Translations under genes and position numbers: made by a program
In this document: positions 6,464 to 14,273 of the stretch, piece after piece
How positions within the stretch are numbered: the first letter of the stretch is position 1
Layout: each line of letters starts with the position of its first letter
IMG/VR virus record: IMGVR_UViG_3300045136_000360
Span: 1-50,694 of that record
Length of the DNA stretch: 50,694 nucleotides
DNA from: a virus
Strand: one strand, 5' to 3'
The notes under the pieces: model-generated
What the model was told of the DNA's origin: nothing
The model's input: only the letters and a program-made list of their open reading frames with translations
The model's database searches: none

Positions 6464-6872
6464 GGGGGGAGATGCCGTGGCGTGGCGGTTCGCGGGGGCG
6501 GTGGGACAGGCCAGGCGGAAGGCGGCGGCGGCCCCGGCCCTGAAGGAGCGGGAGGCCGGCTTCCAGCGGTACGTGATCGACCTGGCCGAGCGGAACGGCT
6601 GGCTGGTGTATCACATCCGGGACAGTCGGGCGGTGGTCAACAACGCCACGGGGGCGGGCTTCCCGGACCTGGTGATGGCGCACCCGACCCGGACGCTGCT
6701 GGTGATCGCCGAATTGAAGCAGGACCGGCGCTACCCGCGGGCGAATCAGCGGACCTGGCTGGCGGCCCTGGGGGCGGTGGCGGCGCTGGTGCCGGACGGC
6801 CGGGTGCGGGTGGAGGTCTGGCGGCCGAAGGACCGGCCGATGATCGAACGGTTCTTGCGTGGGACCGCCTGA
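6456..6872 (+). CDS. VRR-NUC domain nuclease
   Basis: The core (EREAGFQRYVIDLAERNGW, NATGAGFPDLVMAHP, LLVIAELKQD, NQRTWLAAL) is a VRR-NUC/PD-(D/E)XK nuclease, with catalytic Asp in GFPDLV and E-x-K in AELKQD. These small phage enzymes act as Holliday-junction resolvase-like or structure-specific nucleases in replication and packaging. The start is ATG 6456 (overlapping the methyltransferase remnant) or GTG 6477, which has a better-placed ribosome site (GGGGGGAG). Length (~135 residues) is normal. Confidence 0.82.
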   Translation: MPEGGDAVAWRFAGAVGQARRKAAAAPALKEREAGFQRYVIDLAERNGWLVYHIRDSRAVVNNATGAGFPDLVMAHPTRTLLVIAELKQDRRYPRANQRTWLAALGAVAALVPDGRVRVEVWRPKDRPMIERFLRGTA

Positions 6873-6928
6873 CGTGGCATGATACGGGCTGGAAGCTACT
6901 CGCCTCTGGTCGCCTGCGGGAGGGACTG

Positions 6929-8113
6929 ATGCCGCGGAAGTACGACCCGGAGCGGTTGCGGCCCTACTGGAACGGCACGCACGCGAGTTTCCGGAAGGGG
7001 TGCGCGGCCCTGGGCTGGGACTGGCGAAACGCGGAGCGGGCCTATCTGCGCCTCAAGCAGGAGATGGCGATGGCCGCTGCCCCGGTGGGCGACCAGCAGG
7101 ATGCGCCCGTGACCGGCGGGAAGCCCGAGACGGCGGTCGAGCGGCTGGCGCGGCTGGAGCGGGAGCGGCGGGAGGCGGAGGCGACGGTCATCCGGGAGCA
7201 GGTGCTGACGAATGAGGAAGCGGCGCTGCGGGTGATCCCGGACGCCCCGCGGGCGCGAGGCTACCAGGGGGCCAAGCAGCGGGAGACGGCCGTGCTGGCG
7301 ATGAGCGACCTGCACTGGGGGAAAAAGACCCTGACCTTCGACAACCGCATCCTCCGCGCCCGGCTGGAGGCGTTCGGGGTGAAACTGGCGGCTATCCGGG
7401 ACCTGATGAGCGAGTACGAGTTCGACGAACTGGTGATCCTGCTGCTGGGGGACGTGAACGACGGGACGGAGATCTACCCGAGCCAGGCGCACCATCAGGA
7501 CACCAGCAACGTCGAGGACCAGGCCAGCGACCTGAGCGCCTTCCTGGCCCCCTGGTTGCGGGCGCAGGCCGACGTGTGGGGGCGGGTCCGGGTGGAGGCC
7601 GTGCCCGGCAATCACGGCCGGGCGGGCAAGGGCGCGCACGAGGCCGCCAACTGGGACATCGTGGCCTACAAGTACACCAGTTTCCGGCTGGGGGACAGCA
7701 TCCCCGTGCACCTGAACCGGCAGGGGAGCCCCTTCATCCGCAAAACGCGGGTGTACGAGCACGACCTGCTCCTGCACCACGGCCACGAGATCAAGATGCA
7801 CATGAGTATCCCGTGGTACGGGCTGCAACTGCGGCTCGGGCGCTGGGCCACCAGCAACCTGGCCCCGTTCGATCTGTTCGTCTGCGGGCATTTTCACTCC
7901 GTGGGCTACTGGCAGATCAATCGTATCCCGGTGTTCCTGAACGGGACGGCGGTGACGGACGACAACTGGGCGCTGGAGGGGCTGGGCTACGACTCGGGCA
8001 CGAAGTGGTGGCTGTGGGGGATGAGCCCGAGCCGGCTCGTCACCTGGCAATTCGGCCTCTCGATCGCCGGGGACGGGCCGGCGGCGATACCCAAGGGCAT
8101 AGGAGATGCGTGA
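6929..8113 (+). CDS. Calcineurin-like metallophosphoesterase
   Basis: From ATG 6929 the product is 394 residues. The N-terminal ~100 residues form a basic, HTH-like/coiled region. The phosphoesterase core shows the family's metal motifs in order: MSDLHWG, LLGDVNDGTE, PGNHGR, HHGHE and CGHFH. Such phage proteins resemble SbcD/Mre11-type nucleases, often next to VRR-NUC or ParB-like genes, and may process DNA in replication or recombination. No SbcC-like partner is present. The longer frame upstream of 6929 is a shadow of the nuclease gene. Confidence 0.85.
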   Translation: MPRKYDPERLRPYWNGTHASFRKGCAALGWDWRNAERAYLRLKQEMAMAAAPVGDQQDAPVTGGKPETAVERLARLERERREAEATVIREQVLTNEEAALRVIPDAPRARGYQGAKQRETAVLAMSDLHWGKKTLTFDNRILRARLEAFGVKLAAIRDLMSEYEFDELVILLLGDVNDGTEIYPSQAHHQDTSNVEDQASDLSAFLAPWLRAQADVWGRVRVEAVPGNHGRAGKGAHEAANWDIVAYKYTSFRLGDSIPVHLNRQGSPFIRKTRVYEHDLLLHHGHEIKMHMSIPWYGLQLRLGRWATSNLAPFDLFVCGHFHSVGYWQINRIPVFLNGTAVTDDNWALEGLGYDSGTKWWLWGMSPSRLVTWQFGLSIAGDGPAAIPKGIGDA

Positions 8114-8896
8114 ATGACTGAGGTCGGGCGGGCGATCGACGCGGGGGGCTGGGCGATCCGGGTGGTCGGCCACGATATGGTGGCCCCGGACCAACTCCTG
8201 GCGAACCCGCGCAACTGGCGGCTGCACCCCCGGAGCCAACAGCAGGCGCTCGATGAGGCGGTGGCCGAGGTGGGGTTCATCCGGAGCGTGACGGTCAACC
8301 GCCGGACGGGCTTCATCGTGGACGGGCACCTGCGGGTGGAGCGGGCGCTGGCGGCCGGGGTGACGGCGATCCCGGTGGAGTACGTGGACCTGTCGGAAGA
8401 GGAGGAATGGAAGGCGCTGCTGTTCTTTGACCCGATCGCGGCGCTGGCGACCAAGGACGAGGCGGCGCTGGCGGCGCTGCGGGGCGAGGTGGACCTGAAG
8501 GGCGAGCAACTGCGGAAGCTGGCCGACGACCTGACCGGCGGGGCGAAGGAAACCAGCGACGGCTCGCTGCTGGCGCTGGTGGACGTGACGATCGGGGAGC
8601 CGCGGCATCAGGTGGCCGGGGGCGACGTCTGGCGGGTGGGGCCGCACATCCTGATCTGCGCCGACGTGATGGCCGGCTGGCCCGTTTGGGCGGACTACCT
8701 GCAGGAGGGGACGCTGTTCGTCCCCTACCCCGGCCCGTTCGTGCCCCTCTCGCTCCGGGCCGATGAGACGGCGCTGGTGCTGGTGCAACCGGACCCCTAC
8801 ATCGCCGGGCACCTGCTGGACCGCTACGCCGACGTCCGGGGAGAGGAGGCGGTGGGGCTGGAGCAGCGCACCGCCGAGCCGGGGGGTGCCCGATGA
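8114..8896 (+). CDS. ParB/Srx-like domain protein with vestigial methyltransferase-like tail
   Basis: Residues ~15-110 are a ParB-like domain (LLANPRNWRLHP...SQQQALDEAVAEVGFIRSV, GFIVDGHLRVERALAAG). Many phages fuse this domain to a DNA methyltransferase that begins GDVWxLGxHxLxCGD...DPPY. Here the tail starts the same way (GDVWRVGPHILICADV) but then reads LFVPYPGPF, with no DPPY and no SAM-binding segment, and is only ~100 residues long. I infer a former ParB-methyltransferase that lost its enzyme half. It starts one base after the preceding stop. Confidence 0.75.
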   Translation: MTEVGRAIDAGGWAIRVVGHDMVAPDQLLANPRNWRLHPRSQQQALDEAVAEVGFIRSVTVNRRTGFIVDGHLRVERALAAGVTAIPVEYVDLSEEEEWKALLFFDPIAALATKDEAALAALRGEVDLKGEQLRKLADDLTGGAKETSDGSLLALVDVTIGEPRHQVAGGDVWRVGPHILICADVMAGWPVWADYLQEGTLFVPYPGPFVPLSLRADETALVLVQPDPYIAGHLLDRYADVRGEEAVGLEQRTAEPGGAR

Positions 8897-9093
8897 GCGA
8901 GATCGGGCCGCCCTCCCCGGTGGGCATCGGGCTGGCCTGCCTGGGGGCCGTGATCGCGGGACGGGCGCTGCTGGCGCTGGGCGGCGACCTGCCCCCGTCC
9001 CCGCCCGGCCCCGAACAACTGTTCGCCTGCCTGGCGACCGCGCTGGCCCTGGGGCTGGCGCTGCTGCGGGCGGGCGGGGGGATGCGGCCATGA
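8893..9093 (+). CDS. Small protein with two membrane segments
   Basis: A 66-residue protein starting at ATG 8893 (ATGA overlap) and ending in an ATGA overlap with the DpdA-like gene. Two hydrophobic stretches (about residues 10-30 and 44-60) separated by a proline-rich loop predict a hairpin membrane protein. Its position inside the deazaguanine operon may be incidental. Confidence 0.6.
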   Translation: MSEIGPPSPVGIGLACLGAVIAGRALLALGGDLPPSPPGPEQLFACLATALALGLALLRAGGGMRP

Positions 9094-10004
9094 CCGAGCG
9101 CATCCGGACCGGCGGGACCTGGGACCCGGCGGCGCCCCCGATCTATTTCCTGGCCTCCAACGTGGACCGGATGCAGTGGGGCGTGCCGTGCCATGACCAC
9201 CTGCTGGTGGCGGTGAACGAGCTCCAGACCGAGGGCAATATCGAGAAGGTGGGGGGCTGGATCGCCGCCGGCAAGCAGGTGTTCATCGACAGTGGCATCT
9301 TCTGGCTGACCAACGAGCATGCCCGGCGCAATGGCGTGTCGATGGACGCGGCGCTGGCGCTGGCGCCGGAGGAGATCGACGGCTTCGAGGACCTCTGGAA
9401 GCGCTACCTCTACATCGTGAACCGCTACGGCGACCGGGCCTGGGGCTATATCGAGCTCGACCAGGGAGGGCGGGAGAACAAGCTCCGGACCCGCGCCCGG
9501 CTGGAGGCCGCCGGCCTGCGCCCGATCCCCGTCTATCACCCCCTGAACGATGGCTGGGACTACTTTGACGAGTTGGCAACCCGGTATGACCGCATCTGCT
9601 TCGGCAACATCGTGCAGGCCGACCAGTCGACCCGGCTGCGGCTGCTGGCGACGCTCTGGGAGCGCAAGTGCCGGTACCCCGACCTGTGGGTGCACGTGCT
9701 GGGGATGACCCCCAACGAATGGTTCAACGCCTACCCGCCGTCGAGTTCCGACAGCTCGACCTGGCTCTCCATCGTGCGCTGGGACTGCTACCGGGACGCG
9801 GCGGCGGGCAAGGGGTTCGGGAGGATGCCGAAGAACTTCCAGTACGCGCTGGGGGGCGACCCGGAGGGCGACACCGGCAGCCGGAAGGCGGTCCGGATGG
9901 CGAGCTACGGGAGCAACCTGATCGAGCGCAACCTGCGGAACCACCTGGCGGCCCTGCGGCGGCTGGGCTGCGTCATCCACCCCCCGGAGGACACCCGTGG
10001 CTGA
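9090..10004 (+). CDS. dpdA: DpdA-like deazaguanine DNA transglycosylase (TGT-like fold)
   Basis: A 304-residue protein resembling phage DpdA proteins, which exchange guanine in DNA for a 7-deazaguanine base. Visible features include VFIDSGIFWL (catalytic Asp region of the TGT barrel), YIELDQGG, the ARYDRICFGNIVQ-like strand, and WVHVLGMTPNEWFNAYPPSSSDSSTWLS, which corresponds to the HxxG...SxDSxxWL segment typical of the family. It lies directly upstream of QueD, QueE and FolE genes, so precursor supply and insertion are encoded together. It starts at ATG 9090 with a 4-nt overlap. The alternative, a tRNA-guanine transglycosylase, is less likely in this context and length. Confidence 0.78.
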   Translation: MTERIRTGGTWDPAAPPIYFLASNVDRMQWGVPCHDHLLVAVNELQTEGNIEKVGGWIAAGKQVFIDSGIFWLTNEHARRNGVSMDAALALAPEEIDGFEDLWKRYLYIVNRYGDRAWGYIELDQGGRENKLRTRARLEAAGLRPIPVYHPLNDGWDYFDELATRYDRICFGNIVQADQSTRLRLLATLWERKCRYPDLWVHVLGMTPNEWFNAYPPSSSDSSTWLSIVRWDCYRDAAAGKGFGRMPKNFQYALGGDPEGDTGSRKAVRMASYGSNLIERNLRNHLAALRRLGCVIHPPEDTRG

Positions 10005-10374
10005 GACGATGCTGGCGATCGTGCGGTTCGCGGCCGAGGGCTGGCACCGCTGGCCGGACGCCCCCGACCGGCGCCGCTACCTGCGGGACCCCCACCGCCA
10101 TCTGTTTCACATCGAGGTGGCGATCGAGGTGCGGCACGACGAGCGGGAGATCGAGTACCACGACCTGCTGGACCTGTGCCGGCGCCTGTGGCCCGACCGG
10201 GAGTTGGACGGCCGCGCGCCCGGCGACTGCGCCGCCTGGTCGTGCGAGACGCTGGCCCGCTCCCTGGCCGACCGCCTGGGGGCGATCTACCCCGGCCGGG
10301 CGCTGCAGGTGCGGGTGTTCGAGGATGGGGAGGTGGGCGCGCTGCTGGCCCGCCTCCCCACCAGTCAGGAGTAG
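9997..10374 (+). CDS. Conserved phage protein, possibly T-fold (QueD-like) relative
   Basis: A 125-residue protein from GTG 9997, overlapping the DpdA stop. The sequence FAAEGWHRWPDAPDRRRYLRDPHRHLFHIEVAIEV, with HDEREIEYHDL, is a pattern I have seen in small phage proteins. The clustered histidines and alternating strands recall the tunnel-fold family that includes QueD, but the QueD catalytic cysteine is not evident. It sits between dpdA and queD, so a role in deazaguanine chemistry or substrate delivery is plausible but unproven. Confidence 0.55.
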   Translation: MAETMLAIVRFAAEGWHRWPDAPDRRRYLRDPHRHLFHIEVAIEVRHDEREIEYHDLLDLCRRLWPDRELDGRAPGDCAAWSCETLARSLADRLGAIYPGRALQVRVFEDGEVGALLARLPTSQE

Positions 10375-10379
10375 CACGC

Positions 10380-10772
10380 ATGTTCCGAATCACCAAGGAG
10401 TTCTCGTTCTCGGCCTCGCACGTGCTGGCGGGCTTGCCCGAGGGGCACCCCTGCGGCCGGCTGCACGGGCACAACTACCGGGTGGAGGTGGTCCTGGAGG
10501 GGGAGGTGGACGGGATCGGGTTCGTGCTGGACTACAACGCGCTCGCCCCGCTGGCCGACCACCTGAAGGCGCGGTTCGACCACCGGCATCTGAACGACGT
10601 GCTGGCGCCATTGAACCCCACGGCCGAGCACCTGGCCTACTACCTGTATCACTGGATCGCTGGGGCATTCCCCGACTGGCCGCTGGCGGAGGTGCGGGTG
10701 AGCGAGACGGCCAAGACGTGGGCCAGCTACCGGCCAGATGGTCCGGATGGGATGGAGGTTCCGGGTGACTGA
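10380..10772 (+). CDS. queD: QueD: 6-carboxy-5,6,7,8-tetrahydropterin synthase
   Basis: A 130-residue T-fold enzyme converting 7,8-dihydroneopterin triphosphate to 6-carboxytetrahydropterin, the second step of preQ0 synthesis. It shows FSFSASHVLAG (first zinc His), HPCGRLHGHNY (catalytic Cys and the two further zinc His), VLDYNAL and a FDHRHLND segment, then NPTAEHLAYY with the conserved Glu. Length and motif order are normal, so it should be active. It is followed by QueE in an overlapping frame. Confidence 0.93.
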   Translation: MFRITKEFSFSASHVLAGLPEGHPCGRLHGHNYRVEVVLEGEVDGIGFVLDYNALAPLADHLKARFDHRHLNDVLAPLNPTAEHLAYYLYHWIAGAFPDWPLAEVRVSETAKTWASYRPDGPDGMEVPGD

Positions 10773-11448
10773 TCACACCTACCGGGTGAATGACGTGTAC
10801 GCCTGCATCCAGGGGGAGGGGGCGCTGGCGGGCCTGCCGATGGTGCTGCTGCGCCTGCATGGCTGCGGCGTCGGCTGCCCCTTCTGCGACACGAAGGAGA
10901 CGTGGGAAACCACGGCAGCCAACCGGGTTCCAACCCTCGACGATGCCCTGGGGGCCAACCCCCGCTGGTGCGAGATGACCGCGGACGCGCTGGCCGCCGC
11001 CCTGCGGGAGCGCTTCCCGCGCCTGGGCTGGGTGCTCGTGACCGGGGGCGAGCCCGCCGACCAGCCCCTCGGCCCGCTGGTGGAGGCGCTGCACCGCAAG
11101 CACTTCATCGCCGCCCTGGAAACCAGCGGCACCGCCCTGGGCCACGTGGGGGCGCGCTTCCACTGGGTCTGCGTCAGCCCCAAGATCGGCATGCCCGGCG
11201 GCCGGCCCATCCTGCCGGACGCGCTGGCGAGCGCCAATGAGATCAAGATGGTGATCGGCCGGCAATCCGACCTGGATAAGCTAGACACCCTACTGGCCGA
11301 CCACCGGGGGCATATCCCGGCCAGCGCCATGATCTCGCTCCAGCCCATGAGCGCGAATGCAACCGCCACCCGGCTCTGCTTGGAGACGGCCCTGGCGCGG
11401 GGCTGGCGACTCTCCCTGCAATTGCACAAGTACATCGGCGCGAGGTGA
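10765..11448 (+). CDS. queE: QueE: 7-carboxy-7-deazaguanine synthase (radical SAM)
   Basis: From GTG 10765 (8-nt overlap with queD) the product is 227 residues. VYACIQGEGALAGLPMVLLR and HGCGVGCPFCDTKETW give the radical-SAM cluster motif C-x3-C-x2-C. LVTGGEPADQP is the GGEP motif binding SAM, and ALETSGT, SPKIGMPGG and EIKMVIG match QueE strands. It converts carboxytetrahydropterin to 7-carboxy-7-deazaguanine (CDG). QueC (CDG to preQ0) was not found nearby, so either the host supplies it or CDG or a derivative is the base used. Confidence 0.92.
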   Translation: MTDHTYRVNDVYACIQGEGALAGLPMVLLRLHGCGVGCPFCDTKETWETTAANRVPTLDDALGANPRWCEMTADALAAALRERFPRLGWVLVTGGEPADQPLGPLVEALHRKHFIAALETSGTALGHVGARFHWVCVSPKIGMPGGRPILPDALASANEIKMVIGRQSDLDKLDTLLADHRGHIPASAMISLQPMSANATATRLCLETALARGWRLSLQLHKYIGAR

Positions 11449-11452
11449 CGGC

Positions 11453-12001
11453 ATGAGCGTGGACACGGCCGCGATCGAGAACGCCATCCGGACGATCCTG
11501 GCCGCCATCGGGGAGGACCCCGAGCGGGAGGGGCTGCGGGACACCCCGGCGCGCGTCGCCCGCTTCTGGCGGGAGTTCGTGGACTACGACCCCGGCGAGA
11601 TCGAGCGGGTGTTCACCGCTACCCGGCGGGGCCAGCTCGTGGCCGTGGCCGGGATGCGGGTCTGGAGCCTGTGCGAGCATCACCTGCTGCCCTTCTGGTG
11701 CGACGTGACGATCGGCTACCTGCCCCGCGGGCGGGTGCTGGGCCTGAGCAAGTTCGCTCGGGTCGCCCACCAGCACGCCCACGGGCTGCAAATCCAGGAG
11801 CGGCTGGCCGGGCAGATCGCCCGCTCGATCGAGGAGGCCACCGGCTCGCCCGACGTGGGCGTGATCGTGACCGGCGAGCACCTGTGCATGACGATGCGGG
11901 GCATCCGGACGCCGGGGCGGATGACGACCCTCGACTTCCGAGGGCGGCTGGACGAGGACCCGACCCTCCAGGCGCACTTGCTGCGCCTGGCCGGGGTTTG
12001 A
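11453..12001 (+). CDS. folE: FolE: GTP cyclohydrolase I
   Basis: A 182-residue enzyme (typical for type I) opening GTP to dihydroneopterin triphosphate, the first step toward deazaguanines. It starts ATG 11453, 4 nt after the queE stop. Motifs: GLRDTPARVARFW, WSLCEHHLLPF (zinc Cys and His), GRVLGLSKFARVAHQHAHGL, QERLAGQIARSIEE, and TGEHLCMTMRGIR (second zinc Cys). All catalytic landmarks seem intact. A phage copy ensures precursor supply independent of host folate control. Confidence 0.95.
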   Translation: MSVDTAAIENAIRTILAAIGEDPEREGLRDTPARVARFWREFVDYDPGEIERVFTATRRGQLVAVAGMRVWSLCEHHLLPFWCDVTIGYLPRGRVLGLSKFARVAHQHAHGLQIQERLAGQIARSIEEATGSPDVGVIVTGEHLCMTMRGIRTPGRMTTLDFRGRLDEDPTLQAHLLRLAGV

Positions 12002-12016
12002 GCGTGGGGCTTTGAG

Positions 12017-12577
12017 ATGGCGGCGCCGAAACGGACGCGGCAGCAGCGGGAAATGGACCTGAGCCTGATCGCCGACTGGATGGCGGAGGGCCGGGGGCTG
12101 ATGGAGATCACCAGCTTGCTCAACGGCCGGCGGGGGCCGGACGGCTATACCCTGACCTACCAGCAGATTCATCTCGACATGCGGGAGGTGGAGAAACGCT
12201 GGAAGCTCAACCAGCTTGAGAAGTTCGACGAGCTCAGGGGGAAGCGCCGGGCGGAGTTGGAGCGGCTGAAACGGGTGGCCTGGGATGAATGGTACGCCTC
12301 CAAGCGGGTCAAGGAGATTAGCACCTCCGAGCAGGCCGGGGAGCGGCGGCGGGTGAGCCTGCGGCGGGAGGAGCGGGTGGGGGACCCGCGCTTCCTGGAG
12401 GTGATCCACAAGTGCATCGACCGGCTGATCAAACTGGACGGGGTGGACGTGCAGGAGACGGTGGAACTGGTGATCCGCAAGGAGGCGGAGGAGATCGCGC
12501 GGGAGTTCGGGCTGGACCCGGCGGACGTGCTGCGGGAGGCGCAGGACGTTCTCAGGCGCTCCCGAGGGGAGTCCTGA
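12017..12577 (+). CDS. Terminase small subunit-like DNA-binding protein
   Basis: A 186-residue protein immediately upstream of the large terminase. The N-terminal ~60 residues (DLSLIADWMAEGRGLMEITSLLNGR, YTLTYQQIHLDMREVEKRW) look like a helix-turn-helix as in small terminase/packaging-recognition proteins. The middle is a long charged helix (coiled-coil character, ~65-120), and the C-terminal part has the DPADVLREAQDVL segment. The call rests on position and HTH. It probably binds the pac or cos site. Confidence 0.7.
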   Translation: MAAPKRTRQQREMDLSLIADWMAEGRGLMEITSLLNGRRGPDGYTLTYQQIHLDMREVEKRWKLNQLEKFDELRGKRRAELERLKRVAWDEWYASKRVKEISTSEQAGERRRVSLRREERVGDPRFLEVIHKCIDRLIKLDGVDVQETVELVIRKEAEEIAREFGLDPADVLREAQDVLRRSRGES

Positions 12578-12578
12578 C

Positions 12579-14261
12579 GTGGTGGCGGCCCGGTCGGAGC
12601 GGCTGGAGGCGACGCTGACCGCGCTGACGGCGGTGCGGTTGCGCCGGCTCTATCACCAGCGGGCGGCGGCGGCGATGGGCCGGGAGGTGCCCGAGCCGAC
12701 CGACCGGGACCTGCGGGAGTTGGAGGGGGACTGGGAAGGCTGGCTGGGGGCGATGTTTCCCGGGGCAATGGCGGCGCCGTTCGGGGAGCACCATCGGCGC
12801 TACTGGGAGTTGATCTGGTCGATCGAGGCCGGGGAGCGCCCCCGCCCGATCGTGATGATCCTGGCCCGTGGGGGAGGCAAGTCGACCTGCGCGCAGGGGG
12901 CGGTCGTCGCCCTCGGGGCGCGGCGCAAGCGCCGGTACGGGCTGTACGTGTCGGGGACGCAGGACCAGGCCGACAAGCACCTGGCGGACGTGGAGAACCT
13001 GCTGGGCTCGCCCGGCATCGAGCGTTATTACCCCGACCTGGCCCGCCGCAAGGTCAACAAGTACGGCCACTCGCGGGGCTGGCGGCGCAACCGGCTGTGG
13101 ACCGCCAGCGGGTTCGTGGTGGACGCGATGGGCTTCGATACCGCCATCCGGGGTATCAAGGCCATGAACCAGCGCCCGGACTTCATCGTGATCGATGACG
13201 TGGACGCCCAGCACGACTCCCCCGAGGTGGTGCGGAAGAAGATCGACATCCTGACCGGGAGCATCTTGCCGGCCGGCTCGGGGGATTGTGCCGTGCTGGC
13301 GATCCAGAACGTGGTGCACCCGGACGGGGTGTTCGCCCGGCTGGGCGGGGTGAGCAAGACGCCCGCCGACTTCCTGGCCGACCGGGTGCTGATCGGTCCG
13401 ATCCCTGCCGTGGTCGGGCTGACCTACGAGCAGCGGGAGGATGACGAGGGCCGGCTGCGGTTCGTCATCACCGGGGGGACCGCCACCTGGGAGGGGCAGT
13501 CCCTGACGGTCTGCCAGCATCAGATCGACACGATGGGCATGAGCGCCTTCCTGCGAGAGGCGCAGCATCAGGTTGGCGCGCCACCGGGCGGGATGTTCTC
13601 ACACCTGCGCTACCAGCACGTGACGCGAGGCGAGATGCCGGCGCTGGTGCGGGTGGAGGTGTGGGTGGACCCGGCGGTGACGGACACGGATCAGTCGGAC
13701 GCCCACGGCATCCAGGCTGACGGGCTGGGCGTGGATGGGCGGGTCTACCGGCTGTTCTCCTGGGAGGACCGGACGACGCCCGAGGACTCGCTGCGGCGGG
13801 CGATCGCCAAGGCCGTGGAACTGGGGTCGCTGGTGGTGGGGGTCGAGACGGACCAGGGGGGCGACACCTGGCGGAGCGTGTACGAGCGGGCCTGGGAGCG
13901 CTTCGCGGCCGACTGGCGGGAGGCGCGGCCGGGCCGGGACCTGCCCCGGCGACCCGACTTCGTGTGGGCCAAGGCGGGCCAGGGGCACGGCCCCAAGGTC
14001 CACCGGGCCAGCCAGATGCTGGCCGACTACGAGGCGGGTGGGATCGTGCACGTGACCGGGACGCACGAGACGCTGGAAGCGGCGCTGTTCCGCTACCCGC
14101 TGACCAAGCCGCTCGATCTGGTGGACGCCGGCTACTGGTCGTGGGCCAGCCTGCGGAACCGATTCACCCCGACCGCGCTCCCGGAGAGCCTGGAAGCGCC
14201 GAGTATCTGGAGCATGGAGCGGGGCGATACCCTTGGGGATGATGAATACGGCGACGACTAG
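12579..14261 (+). CDS. Terminase large subunit
   Basis: A 560-residue DNA-packaging motor. Walker A is ILARGGGKSTC (about residue 90-100), Walker B is FIVIDDVD (about 200), and the nuclease half shows WVDPAVTDTDQSDAHGI, VVGVETDQGGDTW and further acidic residues (residues ~360-430) for RNase-H-like metal binding. It cuts concatemeric DNA and threads it into proheads through the portal encoded next. It starts at GTG 12579. Positions 13130-13163 are the exact protospacer of a spacer in the right CRISPR array, so the host defence targets this gene. Confidence 0.92.
   Translation: MVAARSERLEATLTALTAVRLRRLYHQRAAAAMGREVPEPTDRDLRELEGDWEGWLGAMFPGAMAAPFGEHHRRYWELIWSIEAGERPRPIVMILARGGGKSTCAQGAVVALGARRKRRYGLYVSGTQDQADKHLADVENLLGSPGIERYYPDLARRKVNKYGHSRGWRRNRLWTASGFVVDAMGFDTAIRGIKAMNQRPDFIVIDDVDAQHDSPEVVRKKIDILTGSILPAGSGDCAVLAIQNVVHPDGVFARLGGVSKTPADFLADRVLIGPIPAVVGLTYEQREDDEGRLRFVITGGTATWEGQSLTVCQHQIDTMGMSAFLREAQHQVGAPPGGMFSHLRYQHVTRGEMPALVRVEVWVDPAVTDTDQSDAHGIQADGLGVDGRVYRLFSWEDRTTPEDSLRRAIAKAVELGSLVVGVETDQGGDTWRSVYERAWERFAADWREARPGRDLPRRPDFVWAKAGQGHGPKVHRASQMLADYEAGGIVHVTGTHETLEAALFRYPLTKPLDLVDAGYWSWASLRNRFTPTALPESLEAPSIWSMERGDTLGDDEYGDD
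13130..13163 (-). other. Protospacer matching right-array spacer 50525-50558
   Basis: The 34-nt spacer at 50525-50558 is the exact reverse complement of 13130-13163 (34 of 34), in the terminase large subunit between the Walker motifs. In repeat-forward orientation the protospacer is on the - strand, with CAT immediately 5' of it. That is the candidate PAM position for type I systems. Confidence 0.97.
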
Positions 14262-14273
14262 GAGGGGTGGGCG

